DNA of 64,000 bases from positions 1 to 64,000 of the forward strand of contig JACRIK010000033.1 in NCBI GenBank assembly GCA_016235865.1, given 5' to 3'. How positions within the stretch are numbered: the stretch's first letter is position 1; each line of letters begins with the position of its first letter. A program made the translations under genes and the position numbers. This DNA comes from Planctomycetota bacterium. Lineage in GTDB: Bacteria > Planctomycetota > MHYJ01 > JACQXL01. Below are positions 32,904 through 42,423 of this stretch, in pieces. The notes beneath the pieces are model-generated. The model had not been told where the DNA came from, did no database searches, and saw only the letters and a list, made by a program, of their open reading frames with translations.

Positions 32904-35573
32904 CTAATATAAATCCTCCAGTTCATCGCCGCCTGAAGGGAGTTTTCCGTATTTAGCCAGGTAGGCCTGAATCAGTTCACTTTCCTTCTTGGTGTACATT
33001 GGGTCTGTTTCATAGTGGAAGAATCTGGCCTTGCTGTTATTGGCTTGTTCTAACAGGGATTCCCGGATATTTATCGCGCCTTTAATCAGGATGGTATCCT
33101 TATTTTCATTGAGCAGGATATAAACGCCTTCTTTGGCCGGCGCCTGTTTGATGTGCTCTTCGGTAAATGCCAAATCCTCCTTGGCCTGTCCGGTCTTGGA
33201 GACCTCGGGCGGGAAGATGACCTGAGAGATGGTCAGCCGCAAATCGCACTGTAGGCATCTATTGGCTTCCTCTTTTGCCTGCTGGTCAGTGAAGCCGGTT
33301 TCGACCGGGTTGAAGTTATTATCCCTCTGGCTGAGCGCGATACAGGACATCTTTATCCTTTGGTGTTTGGCAAATCCTTCATCCCGGCCCAGGTAGTGGT
33401 TGGCCTCGGGAATATCAATCGGATTGTCAATCACGCCATCACCGCCCAGGTGGTTGTCAATATTCTCCGCGGCCTTTCGGCCGTCGGCAATGGATTCGAT
33501 GATGGATGACGGATTATGGGCCGCCTCGCCGCAGGCAAAGATGCCCGGAATGTTGGTGGCTAGGGTATTCCCGTCCGCCTTGATAGTCCGGTTAGGATTG
33601 ATAGCAGTTGTTATTCCTTCGGTATTCGGTGACTGGCCGATAGCCAGGATAATGACATTCCCCTGGAATTTATCGCAGACGTTGTCATTAAATGACGGAT
33701 TGAACCTGCCTGACTCGTCAAACACTTTTGTGCACTGGACTGCCTCAAGCGCCAATTCATTTTCTGATAACTGGCAGATATTCTTCGGTCCCCAGTTGCA
33801 GTTGAGGGTGATGCCTTCCTCCAGCGCCTGGGCGATTTCCCATTCGTGCGCCGGCATCTCGTCTCTCGATTCCAGGCAGACCATCTGGACCTTTTCAGCC
33901 CCGAGCCGTTTGGCCGATAGAGCTACGTCTATGGCTACATTACCGCCGCCGATGACCAGAATATTCTTATTCTTGAATTGTGATGAATTCATCTGGCCGC
34001 GCCTGATGTTCTTTAGGAAATCAATGCCCCAGAGGACCGGCGCCGTGATTTTACCTTCTAATATCTTCTTGGGGCTCTGGGCGCCGATGGCAATCAGTAT
34101 TGCTTTAAAGCCCTGTTCTTTGAGTGATTCAGCCGTAAAGTCCCGGCCCAATCTGGAATCGGTTTTAATGGTGATATTAGGATGCTCGGTGATTTTCTTA
34201 AGGTCGTTCTTAAGCGCGGACAGGGGTAATCTGTATTCAGGAATGGCATAGCGCATCATCCCGCCGATTTCTGACTCGGCTTCAAAGACCGTGACCGGGT
34301 ATCCCTTTTGGGCTAAGTAGTATGCCGCGCTTAAGCCCGAGGGGCCGGAGCCGATGATGGCAATAGGCGGTCCGCCTGTCGGCCTGTCTGTCGGTCTACC
34401 GGTCAACTGGCTGACTGGCTGACTGGCTGACCGGTTAGCATTTTCCGTAGCATAACGTTTCAGCCCGCATATTGCAATTGGTTCGCTTGCCCCGCACATA
34501 ACCTCTGCTTTGGGTTGTCCAGGTTTAAGGTTATGTGCGGGGTTGAGTTCTTTCCTCCGGCAATTCTCCTCGCAGGGATGGAAGCACACCCGGCCCAGGA
34601 CCGAGGGAAACGGAACCTTATGGCTGATGACCTCAAAGGCCTGGTCGGTTTTACCTTCTTTTATCAGGCGGATATAATTAGGCGCGTCCATATTGACCGG
34701 GCAGGCGCCCTGGCAGGGGACTAATGATTTCTTGCGGTCTGCGGAGACGGTTATCTTGTCCGTTAGCGCGCCGGTTGGGCAGACCTCAACGCAGGCCCCG
34801 CAGAATTTGCATCCGGAATCTGACAGAGAGGATACTCTACTGCCGACTGTAGCCCGGTCACTATCAATGATGAATCCGAGCGCGTCAACCCCTCTTAAGT
34901 TTCTGCAAACCCGGACGCAGCGCAGGCATCCGATGCACAGATTATAATTGCGCCTGAATAGGGGGTCGGTTTCGATTATCGGGATTTCCTTTGGGATATA
35001 GCGCGGGGTAGCCGGCGCGATGCCGACATATTTGGATATTTTCTGGAGTTCACACCGGCCGAATTTGGGGCAGCAGCGTTCGTTCTGGGGCACGTTGCTG
35101 GAACACTGGGTCAGGGAGCATCCCTCTGACTGGGCGCAGGTCAGGCAGCTATGCGGATGCTCGGACAGGATTTGGGCCAGATTCTCCTGCCGGGCCTGGC
35201 GGACTTGTTCCGTATCAGTGTCCACCTCCATGCCCGGGGATACAATTGTTCCGCAGGATTTCTGTGGGCCCTGTATTCCTTTTATTTCCACCAGGCAGAG
35301 TTTACAGCCCAATTCGAGACCGGTCGATTTATGAGCTTTGCGTCCCGATGCTTCGTTCGGGGCGCTCCGCTCGTGAGCATCGGAGCGTTTATTACCCTGA
35401 TAGATTGCCTCAGACGGTTTGAGTTCGCCGCTGCACGATAGGCATTTATAATCGTCCAAATCCGGATGGCTGCACAGATGTGGTATATAAATTCCGGCGG
35501 ACAGGGCCGCCCTGAGGACCGATTGCCCTTCTTGGGCGCTGATTTCCTGTGAATTAATCTTAATCGTGAGCAT
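32904..35573 (-). CDS. NAD(P)/FAD oxidoreductase with NuoG-like 2Fe-2S and GltD-like domains
   Basis: An 889-residue cytoplasmic flavin/Fe-S protein. The N-terminus (LTIKINSQEISAQEGQSVL) is a 2Fe-2S ferredoxin fold, followed by a NuoG-type His/Cys segment (LSEHPHSCLTC), two 4Fe-4S motifs (CIGCLRCVRVC, CKFCGACVEVCPTGAL), and a glutamate-synthase small-subunit-like region with FAD and NAD(P) folds (IAIIGSGPSGLSAAYYLA; ILVIGGGNVAIDVALSA). The C-terminal ESELIQAYLAKYGKLP...ELEDLY tail is common in NAD(P)H-linked bifurcating or ferredoxin-linked oxidoreductases. Three in-frame dispersed repeats occur: 35341-35390, 34490-34542 and about 34378-34435, each in a loop. The start at 35573 begins the ferredoxin fold. 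It probably moves electrons between ferredoxin and NAD(P). Divergent from moaA. Confidence 0.82.
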   Translation of the reverse strand: MLTIKINSQEISAQEGQSVLRAALSAGIYIPHLCSHPDLDDYKCLSCSGELKPSEAIYQGNKRSDAHERSAPNEASGRKAHKSTGLELGCKLCLVEIKGIQGPQKSCGTIVSPGMEVDTDTEQVRQARQENLAQILSEHPHSCLTCAQSEGCSLTQCSSNVPQNERCCPKFGRCELQKISKYVGIAPATPRYIPKEIPIIETDPLFRRNYNLCIGCLRCVRVCRNLRGVDALGFIIDSDRATVGSRVSSLSDSGCKFCGACVEVCPTGALTDKITVSADRKKSLVPCQGACPVNMDAPNYIRLIKEGKTDQAFEVISHKVPFPSVLGRVCFHPCEENCRRKELNPAHNLKPGQPKAEVMCGASEPIAICGLKRYATENANRSASQPVSQLTGRPTDRPTGGPPIAIIGSGPSGLSAAYYLAQKGYPVTVFEAESEIGGMMRYAIPEYRLPLSALKNDLKKITEHPNITIKTDSRLGRDFTAESLKEQGFKAILIAIGAQSPKKILEGKITAPVLWGIDFLKNIRRGQMNSSQFKNKNILVIGGGNVAIDVALSAKRLGAEKVQMVCLESRDEMPAHEWEIAQALEEGITLNCNWGPKNICQLSENELALEAVQCTKVFDESGRFNPSFNDNVCDKFQGNVIILAIGQSPNTEGITTAINPNRTIKADGNTLATNIPGIFACGEAAHNPSSIIESIADGRKAAENIDNHLGGDGVIDNPIDIPEANHYLGRDEGFAKHQRIKMSCIALSQRDNNFNPVETGFTDQQAKEEANRCLQCDLRLTISQVIFPPEVSKTGQAKEDLAFTEEHIKQAPAKEGVYILLNENKDTILIKGAINIRESLLEQANNSKARFFHYETDPMYTKKESELIQAYLAKYGKLPSGGDELEDLY

Positions 35574-35653
35574 TACATAAAATTTACTTATTGCGATATA
35601 TTTGTCAACCAATAAATCTTGAAAATATGGGGCTTATTTGGTAGTATTCAGTT

Positions 35654-36631
35654 ATGCAAGACAGATTTGGCAGGGAGATAAACTATTTGCGGGTTTCGGT
35701 TACAGACCGGTGTAATTTCCGGTGCGCCTACTGCATGCCCCCGGACGGCATCAGGCCGCTCTTAGAGCCGTCAGAAGTCCTTTCCTACGAAGAGATTCTT
35801 GAGGCGGTGAAAGGCTGTATCAAATTGGGCATAACCAAATTCCGGGTAACCGGCGGCGAGCCCTTAGTCAGGCGCGATGTGACATGCCTTCTGGAGCAGA
35901 TGGCGCGCATGCCCGGGGTTAAGAAGGTGGCCCTGACCACCAACGGCTATCTGCTTGACGACTTTGCCGAACGGTTGAGTAAAATCGGGCTGGCCGGCAT
36001 CAATGTGGCGCTAAATTCACTGGACCGGGATAATTTCAAGCGGATAACCGGCGTGGACGGCTTACGCAAGGTCATTGACGGCGTGAAACACCTGCTGGGC
36101 TGCGGATTTGCCAATATCAAGATTAATACGGTGCTGTTAAAGGAATATAATGAGAAGGAGATGGTGGAATTTGCCAGATTGACCCTGGATTATCCGATAG
36201 CCATTCGTTTCATCGAGTATATGCCCTGCGGCGATTGGGAATCAAGGGCTGGAGATATTATAAAGGGCGATGAGATAGCGAAACTGATTAGCGCTGATTT
36301 GGGAGAGTTGATTAAGTCGGATAACCAGACCGGCGATGGCCCGGCTCGATATTATCGCCTGCCGAATGCTCAGGGTCGGATCGGGTTTATCCTGCCGGTC
36401 AGCCAACCGTTTTGCGCGGCCTGCAACCGTCTGCGCCTGACCTCGGACGGGCATCTGAAATCCTGCCTGCTTTCAGATGAAGAGATTGACTTGAAACATA
36501 TCCTGAGAGAGATAAAGGACGAAAGAATCAGGATGCAAGAGCTTGAAGAATCTATAAGAAAAGCCATACTGGACAAACCTGATGCGCATTCATATAAACG
36601 CGATAATGTAATGTCTAAAATCGGAGGGTAA
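35654..36631 (+). CDS. moaA: GTP 3',8-cyclase (molybdopterin biosynthesis)
   Basis: A 325-residue radical-SAM enzyme for the first step of molybdenum/tungsten pterin synthesis. CNFRCAYC holds the SAM-binding 4Fe-4S cluster; FRVTGGEPLVRRD and the C-terminal CAACNRLRLTSDGHLKSCL cluster (second 4Fe-4S, GTP-binding) are present. The protein ends in a region resembling the usual GG tail (KIGG). It overlaps nothing but is followed 4 bases later by moaC, with a GGAGGG box in the last codons, so they form one operon. Likely serves the AOR at 56726. Confidence 0.95.
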   Translation: MQDRFGREINYLRVSVTDRCNFRCAYCMPPDGIRPLLEPSEVLSYEEILEAVKGCIKLGITKFRVTGGEPLVRRDVTCLLEQMARMPGVKKVALTTNGYLLDDFAERLSKIGLAGINVALNSLDRDNFKRITGVDGLRKVIDGVKHLLGCGFANIKINTVLLKEYNEKEMVEFARLTLDYPIAIRFIEYMPCGDWESRAGDIIKGDEIAKLISADLGELIKSDNQTGDGPARYYRLPNAQGRIGFILPVSQPFCAACNRLRLTSDGHLKSCLLSDEEIDLKHILREIKDERIRMQELEESIRKAILDKPDAHSYKRDNVMSKIGG

Positions 36632-36634
36632 TTA

Positions 36635-37108
36635 ATGAAGTTAACGCATATTGACAAAAAGGGTTCTATTCGGATGGTGGATGTGGCCGGCAAGGATATC
36701 ACCCATCGCCAGGCCCGGGCCTTTGCTAAGGTAATAATGAAGCCTTTGACTCTCAAAACGATAACTTCAGGCAAAGTAAAGAAGGGTAACGTCATAGAAG
36801 CCGCCCGGTTGGCCGGCATTATGGCTGCTAAAGAGACCCATAAATTAATCCCGCTGTGCCATCCGATAAATATCACCCATATCCGGATAGACATAAAACC
36901 GGTCCGGCCCAGGACATTGGAAATAAATGCGTCGGTCGAGGCATACGACCGGACCGGAGTGGAGATGGAGGCGCTGACCGCGGCCGCGGTGAGCGGACTG
37001 ACCATTTATGATATGTGCAAGGCCATTGACCGCGGGATGCGGATAACCGAAATCAAACTGCTGGCCAAATCAGGCGGAAAAAGCGGAACTTATAAACGAA
37101 AGAACTGA
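36635..37108 (+). CDS. moaC: Cyclic pyranopterin monophosphate synthase
   Basis: A 157-residue enzyme that completes cyclic pyranopterin monophosphate from the MoaA product. LIPLCHPINITHIRIDI and GVEMEALTAAAVSGLTIYDMCKA are the signature blocks, and the catalytic Lys is in the conserved DRGMRITEIKLLAKSGGKSG end. The length is normal. It sits directly after moaA. Confidence 0.96.
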   Translation: MKLTHIDKKGSIRMVDVAGKDITHRQARAFAKVIMKPLTLKTITSGKVKKGNVIEAARLAGIMAAKETHKLIPLCHPINITHIRIDIKPVRPRTLEINASVEAYDRTGVEMEALTAAAVSGLTIYDMCKAIDRGMRITEIKLLAKSGGKSGTYKRKN

Positions 37109-37182
37109 AGGGCTAAAGGACTTTAATATTTGTTTTTCATTTCTTACGTTCTTTAGTTTATTTGTTCTTTAGTTATTTTTGT

Positions 37183-37614
37183 ATGGCAAAAATAGTAGGC
37201 GTTTGTATCAGCGACCGGAAGGGCATCCCCAAGAAAAACATCGGCTCGGCATATCTTGAGAAGGGGTTGGGCATAAAAGACGATGCCCACTCGGGTAAAT
37301 GGCACCGGCAGATTAGTTTACTGGCTAATGAAGCGATTGACACCATGCGTCAAAAAGGTTATGAGTTAGTTGAAGGCTCCTTTGCCGAGAATCTGACCAC
37401 CGAGGGCATAGACCTTAAGAATCTTCCCATCGGAACCGAATTGCGGGTCGGGGAATCCGTCCGTTTGAAGATTACCCAGATTGGCAAGGAGTGCCACACC
37501 AAGTGCGCCATCTTCCGTAAGGTCGGCGATTGCATCATGCCGCTGGAAGGGGTTTTTGCCGAGGTGGTGGAATCCGGGACCGTCAAAGTAGGCGATACAA
37601 TAAAGGTGGTATAA
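37183..37614 (+). CDS. MOSC-domain protein
   Basis: A 143-residue MOSC (molybdenum cofactor sulfurase C-terminal) protein. GLGIKDDAHSGKWHRQISLL and FAENLTTEGIDLKNLPIGTELRVG are typical. The Cys in IGKECHTKCAIF matches the conserved MOSC cysteine thought to carry sulfur or bind the cofactor. In anaerobes such stand-alone MOSC proteins often sit with moaA/moaC and probably help load or sulfurate Mo/W cofactors. The start is the ATG at 37183, following a low-complexity ttctttag repeat; a GTA-adjacent upstream start at 37162 is less likely. Confidence 0.88.
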   Translation: MAKIVGVCISDRKGIPKKNIGSAYLEKGLGIKDDAHSGKWHRQISLLANEAIDTMRQKGYELVEGSFAENLTTEGIDLKNLPIGTELRVGESVRLKITQIGKECHTKCAIFRKVGDCIMPLEGVFAEVVESGTVKVGDTIKVV

Positions 37615-38481
37615 TCATCTGTTCTGTTGCTGCGGTTGCTCTTGAGGTCTCGGCGGGTTGTTGCCGCCGCCCCGGCCCATCCCGGGCATTATTCCCCTGA
37701 ACAATGATAATTCCGCTTTCTGGTATTGCTCAAACTGTTCGGGCAGTAAAACCTGTTTGACCTTCTCGTTGGATTCGGTCCTGATTGCCTCGCGTTTTGT
37801 CCCGAATTCTTCCGGGGATATCTTTTGTTCCCGGAACTGGGTAAACAGGTCTATGGTCTTATTGCCGTTCTCCGAAAGAATCTTGGTGAATTCCTGCTGC
37901 TGATAAACATTCAGGTTCAAGGTCTTGGAGAATTCTTCTATCCTTTTGGCCAGCCGTTGCTGGAGTTGCTCCTTGAACTTTTCCGTTTCTTCTTTACGCT
38001 CGTTTTCCTGGAAGGCCTTGACGGCCTCGGCCACCTGTTCCTGGAAAACCTTGGCAAACTGCGGGTCTTTGAATATCTCGCCGGAGAGTATCTGGTTTAA
38101 CAGGGGGTCCAGGAGATGCACCGGCCGCTCGGTCTTGTCCTTGGCAGAGCTGTCCGTTCCGGCCAGGTTCTTGTCCAATAATAATGCCTGGATAATGGCC
38201 ATGGTATCGTGGAATTCCTTTTCCAGCTTGGCAATCCGAGCGCTGTCCGCCAGGCTGTCCTCTTTCATTTTCTGGATAAAGGCGTATTGCTTGGCCAGAT
38301 TGTCTTTCAGTTCGGTATTTTCAGTCTGGAGTTTGCCGATTTCCTCTTTCAAGCCCGGCGTGTCCGATAACAGCTGGGGGGCCGGCTGCACCGGTTTGGT
38401 TCGGTCGTTGATTACGAAATAACCCAGGACGCTTACGGAAACCACCAATAACAGCCCGATGATAATGGTAAAATATTTCAT
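37615..38481 (-). CDS. Membrane-anchored coiled-coil protein (Spy/CpxP-like C-terminus)
   Basis: A 288-residue protein. An N-terminal anchor (YFTIIIGLLLVVSVSVLGYFVI) is followed by a coiled coil (EIGKLQTENTELKDNLAKQY) and a helical C-terminal half rich in Gln, Glu and Lys (LNVYQQQEFTKILSENGNKT, then QVLLPEQFEQYQKAEL), reminiscent of Spy/CpxP-type periplasmic chaperones. It ends in a Gly/Pro/Gln-rich tail (MGRGGGNNPPRPQEQPQQQ). Its 3' end abuts the MOSC gene convergently (stop codons next to each other), with no visible terminator between. AGGAGG-like GGAGGAT precedes the ATG. Confidence 0.65.
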   Translation of the reverse strand: MKYFTIIIGLLLVVSVSVLGYFVINDRTKPVQPAPQLLSDTPGLKEEIGKLQTENTELKDNLAKQYAFIQKMKEDSLADSARIAKLEKEFHDTMAIIQALLLDKNLAGTDSSAKDKTERPVHLLDPLLNQILSGEIFKDPQFAKVFQEQVAEAVKAFQENERKEETEKFKEQLQQRLAKRIEEFSKTLNLNVYQQQEFTKILSENGNKTIDLFTQFREQKISPEEFGTKREAIRTESNEKVKQVLLPEQFEQYQKAELSLFRGIMPGMGRGGGNNPPRPQEQPQQQNR

Positions 38482-38616
38482 AAATCCTCCTCTGTTGATT
38501 GTCGGTGATTTTGTGTCAGCATATTATAGGTTAATCTATTATTAAATCAAGAATAAAATTACTTGTTAGAGTTATAGAATATGCTATATTAACAATAACC
38601 AAGAAGGAGGCAGAAT

Positions 38617-40080
38617 ATGCTTAAAATAGAAAAATGGGGAATGGCCGGCGCCATAGTAATGATACTGGCCAGTATAATATTGAGCGTGGCAATAAACGGC
38701 TGCTTCAAACACTCCACGGATGAGCCGATAAGCGGCAGCAGCGTCCCGGCCCCGGGCGCTTTTACCCTGGGCACGCCCGGCGATATGACCGTTGGCATTG
38801 ACCTGTCCGGCAGCATCTCCGGCACCGGGCTTCCCATGACTTGGACGCCATCCACCGATGTGGCTAATTATCTGTTGGAGATAAGCAAGGATGACTCGTT
38901 TGCCGCCGGATATTCTGTCTATTCTCCGACCTTTGCTTCGAACGTCACCCAGATTTTGCTTGTTACCACAACTCTCACATCCAATACGCTTTATTATTGG
39001 CGGGTAAAGGCCACCAACGCCAGTGGAACGCTGGTTGCGTCCAATGTGCCGTTTTCTTTCTATACCGGTTCCGGCGCCTTTGCGCCCGGCAGTTTTGATC
39101 TGCAGAGCCCGCAAAACCTGCCCGGCAATGTATCTCAGCTGTCACCTAATTCGGAATCACTCACTCCCACTCTGACCTGGACCAATGCCGCCACCGAAAC
39201 CCTGTATACCGTTTACCTGGATGACGATACCAGCGTAACCGATACGCCGATTTATAGCACTACCACAAAACCGGGCGTGTGGACTGCAAGTATTCCGGCT
39301 TCGGCAAACCTGACCGATACGGCCCGTTATTATTGGACCGTGGTTGCCACCGGCAATATCAGCGCCACCGCCGCCACCACGCCGTATTATTCATTCGTCA
39401 CCGGCCCGATAAAATATTATGCTTATACCACAATAACCCCGACGGTTATAACCGCCGGAGAATCGATAAGCGCAACCCTTAAGGCCTACGACAACAATAC
39501 GGTTACCGTTACCACCCATACGCCGTTCAGCATTACCATGACCTCATCTCCGGGCGTGACCTTCTATACGGACAATACCCTGGGGACGCCGACCACTACC
39601 TATACTTTAACCGGCGGAACGGCTGACATATATCTGGCGATAACCACTTCAGGTTCGGCTGTGATAACCGCCACTGATATTGCCGGCCGAAGCGTGAGCA
39701 GTACGGCCACCACTATCACCGTCAATCCGGCCGCCCTGGACCATTATTATGTGGTTCCTGCGTCTTATAGCATTGTCAGCGGAACCGCTATCAGCGTAAC
39801 TATTACCGCCCAGGACGTATACAGCAATACGGTTACCTCCGCTTCTACTGAAATAACCATGACTATCAACGCTACCAGCGGGACACCGGCTGTCGCATTC
39901 TATGAAACCGGCATCTGGGATGGCGAGCCTGTTGCTTTCAGCAATCCCTGGGCCAGCGGCGTGGCGCAGCTATCCATGAAGGCGGAAGTATCTGGAGCCA
40001 CGGACGAGAAATTTACCATTCGGGCTGAGGATGTCGCGGCCAAATACGGAACCAGCGGCGAGGTTACGGTCGGCCCTTAA
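38617..40080 (+). CDS. Secreted lipoprotein with fibronectin type III-like and Ig-like domains
   Basis: A 487-residue surface protein. A long signal peptide ends in the lipobox VAINGC (Cys at residue 28 or so), so it is probably lipid-anchored. The N-terminal half has two fibronectin III-like modules (MTWTPSTDVANYLLEISKDD ... YYWRVKATNAS; then LTWTNAATETLYTVYLDD ... YYWTVVAT), followed by Ig-like/Big-type beta modules rich in Thr and Ala (TAGESISATLKAYDNNTVTV). No catalytic domain is seen; adhesion or matrix building is likely. AAGGAGG lies 9 bases before the ATG. Confidence 0.78.
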   Translation: MLKIEKWGMAGAIVMILASIILSVAINGCFKHSTDEPISGSSVPAPGAFTLGTPGDMTVGIDLSGSISGTGLPMTWTPSTDVANYLLEISKDDSFAAGYSVYSPTFASNVTQILLVTTTLTSNTLYYWRVKATNASGTLVASNVPFSFYTGSGAFAPGSFDLQSPQNLPGNVSQLSPNSESLTPTLTWTNAATETLYTVYLDDDTSVTDTPIYSTTTKPGVWTASIPASANLTDTARYYWTVVATGNISATAATTPYYSFVTGPIKYYAYTTITPTVITAGESISATLKAYDNNTVTVTTHTPFSITMTSSPGVTFYTDNTLGTPTTTYTLTGGTADIYLAITTSGSAVITATDIAGRSVSSTATTITVNPAALDHYYVVPASYSIVSGTAISVTITAQDVYSNTVTSASTEITMTINATSGTPAVAFYETGIWDGEPVAFSNPWASGVAQLSMKAEVSGATDEKFTIRAEDVAAKYGTSGEVTVGP

Positions 40081-40216
40081 GTTATCGTGGATTTCCTGGC
40101 TTATCCCGCGGATTACTCCGGCAATCATCTCTTACGTCTGCACGGACAAAGCATTGACTGCCCGCAAGTATTACATTTCAGTTGACAGCGCTGTTTAATT
40201 AGGTTATATTAAATAC

Positions 40217-40894
40217 ATGTTGAATAAAACCCCGAAAGACGCCAACGGCCTGGGCAACCTGATATTCCAGTTAAGCCAATTGCCCGGGATGGGCGAGCGG
40301 TCGGCCGAACGGATGGCTTTTCATATCCTGAAGATGCCGGATGAGGCGCGTCAGGCGCTTTTGGCATCGATTAATTCGGTCAAGAATATAAAATTCTGCT
40401 CCAAATGCTTCAACTTAACCGGCGCTCCGATGCCTTCGGATGCGGAGCGCTCCGCTCGTGAGCATCGGAGCGCCGCGTCAAACGGCCTGTGCGATATCTG
40501 TTCGGATAATTCGCGCGACCGGACGGTCATCTGCGTGGTCGAGCAATCCGAGGATTTATGGAAGATAGAGAAAACCGGCGCCTATAAAGGGTTATACCAT
40601 ATCCTGCAGGGCGTGATTTCACCACTTGATAACAAGGGCCCGGAGGATGTTACCTTGCGGCAGTTAATCCAGCGGGTCAGGTCCGACAAGCCCAAGGAAA
40701 TAATTCTCTCGACCAATCCGACCGTGGAGGGCGACAATACGGCCCTGTATATCCAGCGGGAACTTAAATCCCTGCCCGTAAAAGTCACCCGGCTGGGCCG
40801 GGGAATTCCTTCGGGCAGCAATATCGAATATCTCAACAAGGCGGTTTTGATTGACGCCTTGCGTGAGCGGAAAGAACAGGTCTATGACGCCTGA
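40217..40894 (+). CDS. recR: Recombination protein RecR with repeat in its zinc finger
   Basis: A 225-residue RecFOR-pathway protein that helps load RecA at gaps. LPGMGERSAERMAFHIL is the helix-hairpin-helix, CSKC...CDIC the zinc finger, and VVEQSEDLWKIEKTG...Y-HILQGVISPL the Toprim region. Between the two Cys pairs lies an extra stretch of about 16 residues (PMPSDAERSAREHRSAAS) that normal RecR lacks. It is encoded by a palindromic repeat (40434-40473) sharing 26 identical bases with the oxidoreductase gene at 35362-35387, where the same DNA is read on the other strand. The zinc ligands themselves survive. The stop overlaps the start of rpoN by 11 bases. Confidence 0.94.
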   Translation: MLNKTPKDANGLGNLIFQLSQLPGMGERSAERMAFHILKMPDEARQALLASINSVKNIKFCSKCFNLTGAPMPSDAERSAREHRSAASNGLCDICSDNSRDRTVICVVEQSEDLWKIEKTGAYKGLYHILQGVISPLDNKGPEDVTLRQLIQRVRSDKPKEIILSTNPTVEGDNTALYIQRELKSLPVKVTRLGRGIPSGSNIEYLNKAVLIDALRERKEQVYDA

Positions 40895-42353
40895 AAGAAA
40901 CCCGTATCAATTTAAGGCCGAGATGCTGCCCAAAATGGAGATGAAGCTCAAGCTTTCTCTCCAGCAAATCCAGAACCTGGAGCTTCTTCTGCTGCCGGCT
41001 ATGGAATTAACCGAGCGGATTTATCAGGAACTGGAGCAGAATCCCACCCTGGAAATATCCGATGAAGCCGAACCGTCTCCGGCGGATGATAAAGAAACGC
41101 CGCCCGCACCGGCCCCAGAGCAGCGCCCGGCCGAGGCCGAAGCGCCGGAAACTGTGGTGGAGATGTTGGATGATGACCGTGATTATGAATCAAAAGGAAG
41201 TTTGTGGCGGGGCCGGGAAATGGCGGATAAGAAACTGGAGGCCATGCAAAACACCCCGGACCGGCCCGAGAGCCTGCAGGACTATCTTTATTTTCAGTTC
41301 CTGCTCATGGAGCTGTCCGAGGATATGAAGGCCTTAGGCAAGGACATTATTTATAATATCAGTGATGACGGCTTTCTCAAGACAACGCTGGAAGATATTG
41401 CCCAGACCAGCCGGGTTCCGCTGGAAACCGCGGAAAAGGCGTTGAAACTCATCCAGAAACTCGACCCGCCCGGCGCCGGCGCGCGCAACCTGGCCGAATA
41501 CCTGCTCATGCAGCTGTCCGAAGATGACCCCAAATTGGAACTTAAACATCTGTTGATTACCCGGCATCTGGACCAGATCGAGCCGTATAAACTGCCCAAT
41601 TTGGCCAAATTGTTGAATCGGACGCTCGAGGAGATACAAAAGGCGGCCGAGGAGATTAAACTGCTCAACCCGCATCCCTCGGCCGGGTTTTCATCGGAAA
41701 ATATTCCCTATATCGTGCCCGATGTCATCATCAGCCGGGTCGAGGATAATTACGAAATCAAGGTCCAGAGCGAATATTTCCCGTCCCTGGTCATCAGCCA
41801 GTATTACCGGAAGCTGATGGCCGATAAAAATACCGACAAGCCCACCCGGACCTTTGTCCGCGATAAAATCAATGATGCCGCCGGACTGTTGCAAGCCATT
41901 TTACTGCGCGGCAGCCTGCTCAGGCAGATTGCCGAACAGATTGTGCTGATCCAGCGGGATTTTCTTGATAAGGGCATTGAGCACCTCAAGCCACTGATGA
42001 TGAAAGACATCGCCCGGAAACTCGGCGCCAACGGCGTTCATCTTTCCACCGTCAGCCGGATCCTGGCCAATAAATACGTCCAGACGCCGCACGGGTTGTA
42101 CAGCATGAAATTCTTCTTCTCCAGCACCTCTGAAACCGCGGACGGCGATTTCTATGCCCAGCCGGCACTGCTGTCGGCCTTAAAGGAAATAGTGGACCAG
42201 GAGGATAAGGCGCATCCGTTAAGCGATGCCAAGATAGTCGATGCGCTCAAGCAAAAGAATTTCACCATCTCGCGCCGGACCATCGCCAAATACCGCGAGA
42301 TTCTTAAAATACCCAATCACAGCCAGAGGAGGGATTCGAAAGCGGATACATAG
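40884..42353 (+). CDS. rpoN: RNA polymerase sigma-54 factor
   Basis: A 489-residue sigma-54 factor. Region I is the Gln/Leu-rich N-terminus (LKLSLQQIQNLELLLLPAMEL), region II the acidic linker (PSPADDKETPPAPAPE), and region III the core-binding and DNA-binding part (DIARKLGANGVHLSTVSRILANKYVQTPHGL) ending in the RpoN box, here ISRRTIAKYREIL. The chosen ATG at 40884 overlaps recR. Sigma-54 needs AAA activators, none of which lies in this window. I found no convincing TGGCAC-N5-TTGC promoter by eye. Confidence 0.95.
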   Translation: MTPERNPYQFKAEMLPKMEMKLKLSLQQIQNLELLLLPAMELTERIYQELEQNPTLEISDEAEPSPADDKETPPAPAPEQRPAEAEAPETVVEMLDDDRDYESKGSLWRGREMADKKLEAMQNTPDRPESLQDYLYFQFLLMELSEDMKALGKDIIYNISDDGFLKTTLEDIAQTSRVPLETAEKALKLIQKLDPPGAGARNLAEYLLMQLSEDDPKLELKHLLITRHLDQIEPYKLPNLAKLLNRTLEEIQKAAEEIKLLNPHPSAGFSSENIPYIVPDVIISRVEDNYEIKVQSEYFPSLVISQYYRKLMADKNTDKPTRTFVRDKINDAAGLLQAILLRGSLLRQIAEQIVLIQRDFLDKGIEHLKPLMMKDIARKLGANGVHLSTVSRILANKYVQTPHGLYSMKFFFSSTSETADGDFYAQPALLSALKEIVDQEDKAHPLSDAKIVDALKQKNFTISRRTIAKYREILKIPNHSQRRDSKADT

Positions 42354-42423
42354 AGCCGGCCGGGCGAGAATAAAATAACAAAAAGATTGAGCCGGCTGCC
42401 GGATATTTCGTTTAATATAGAGT

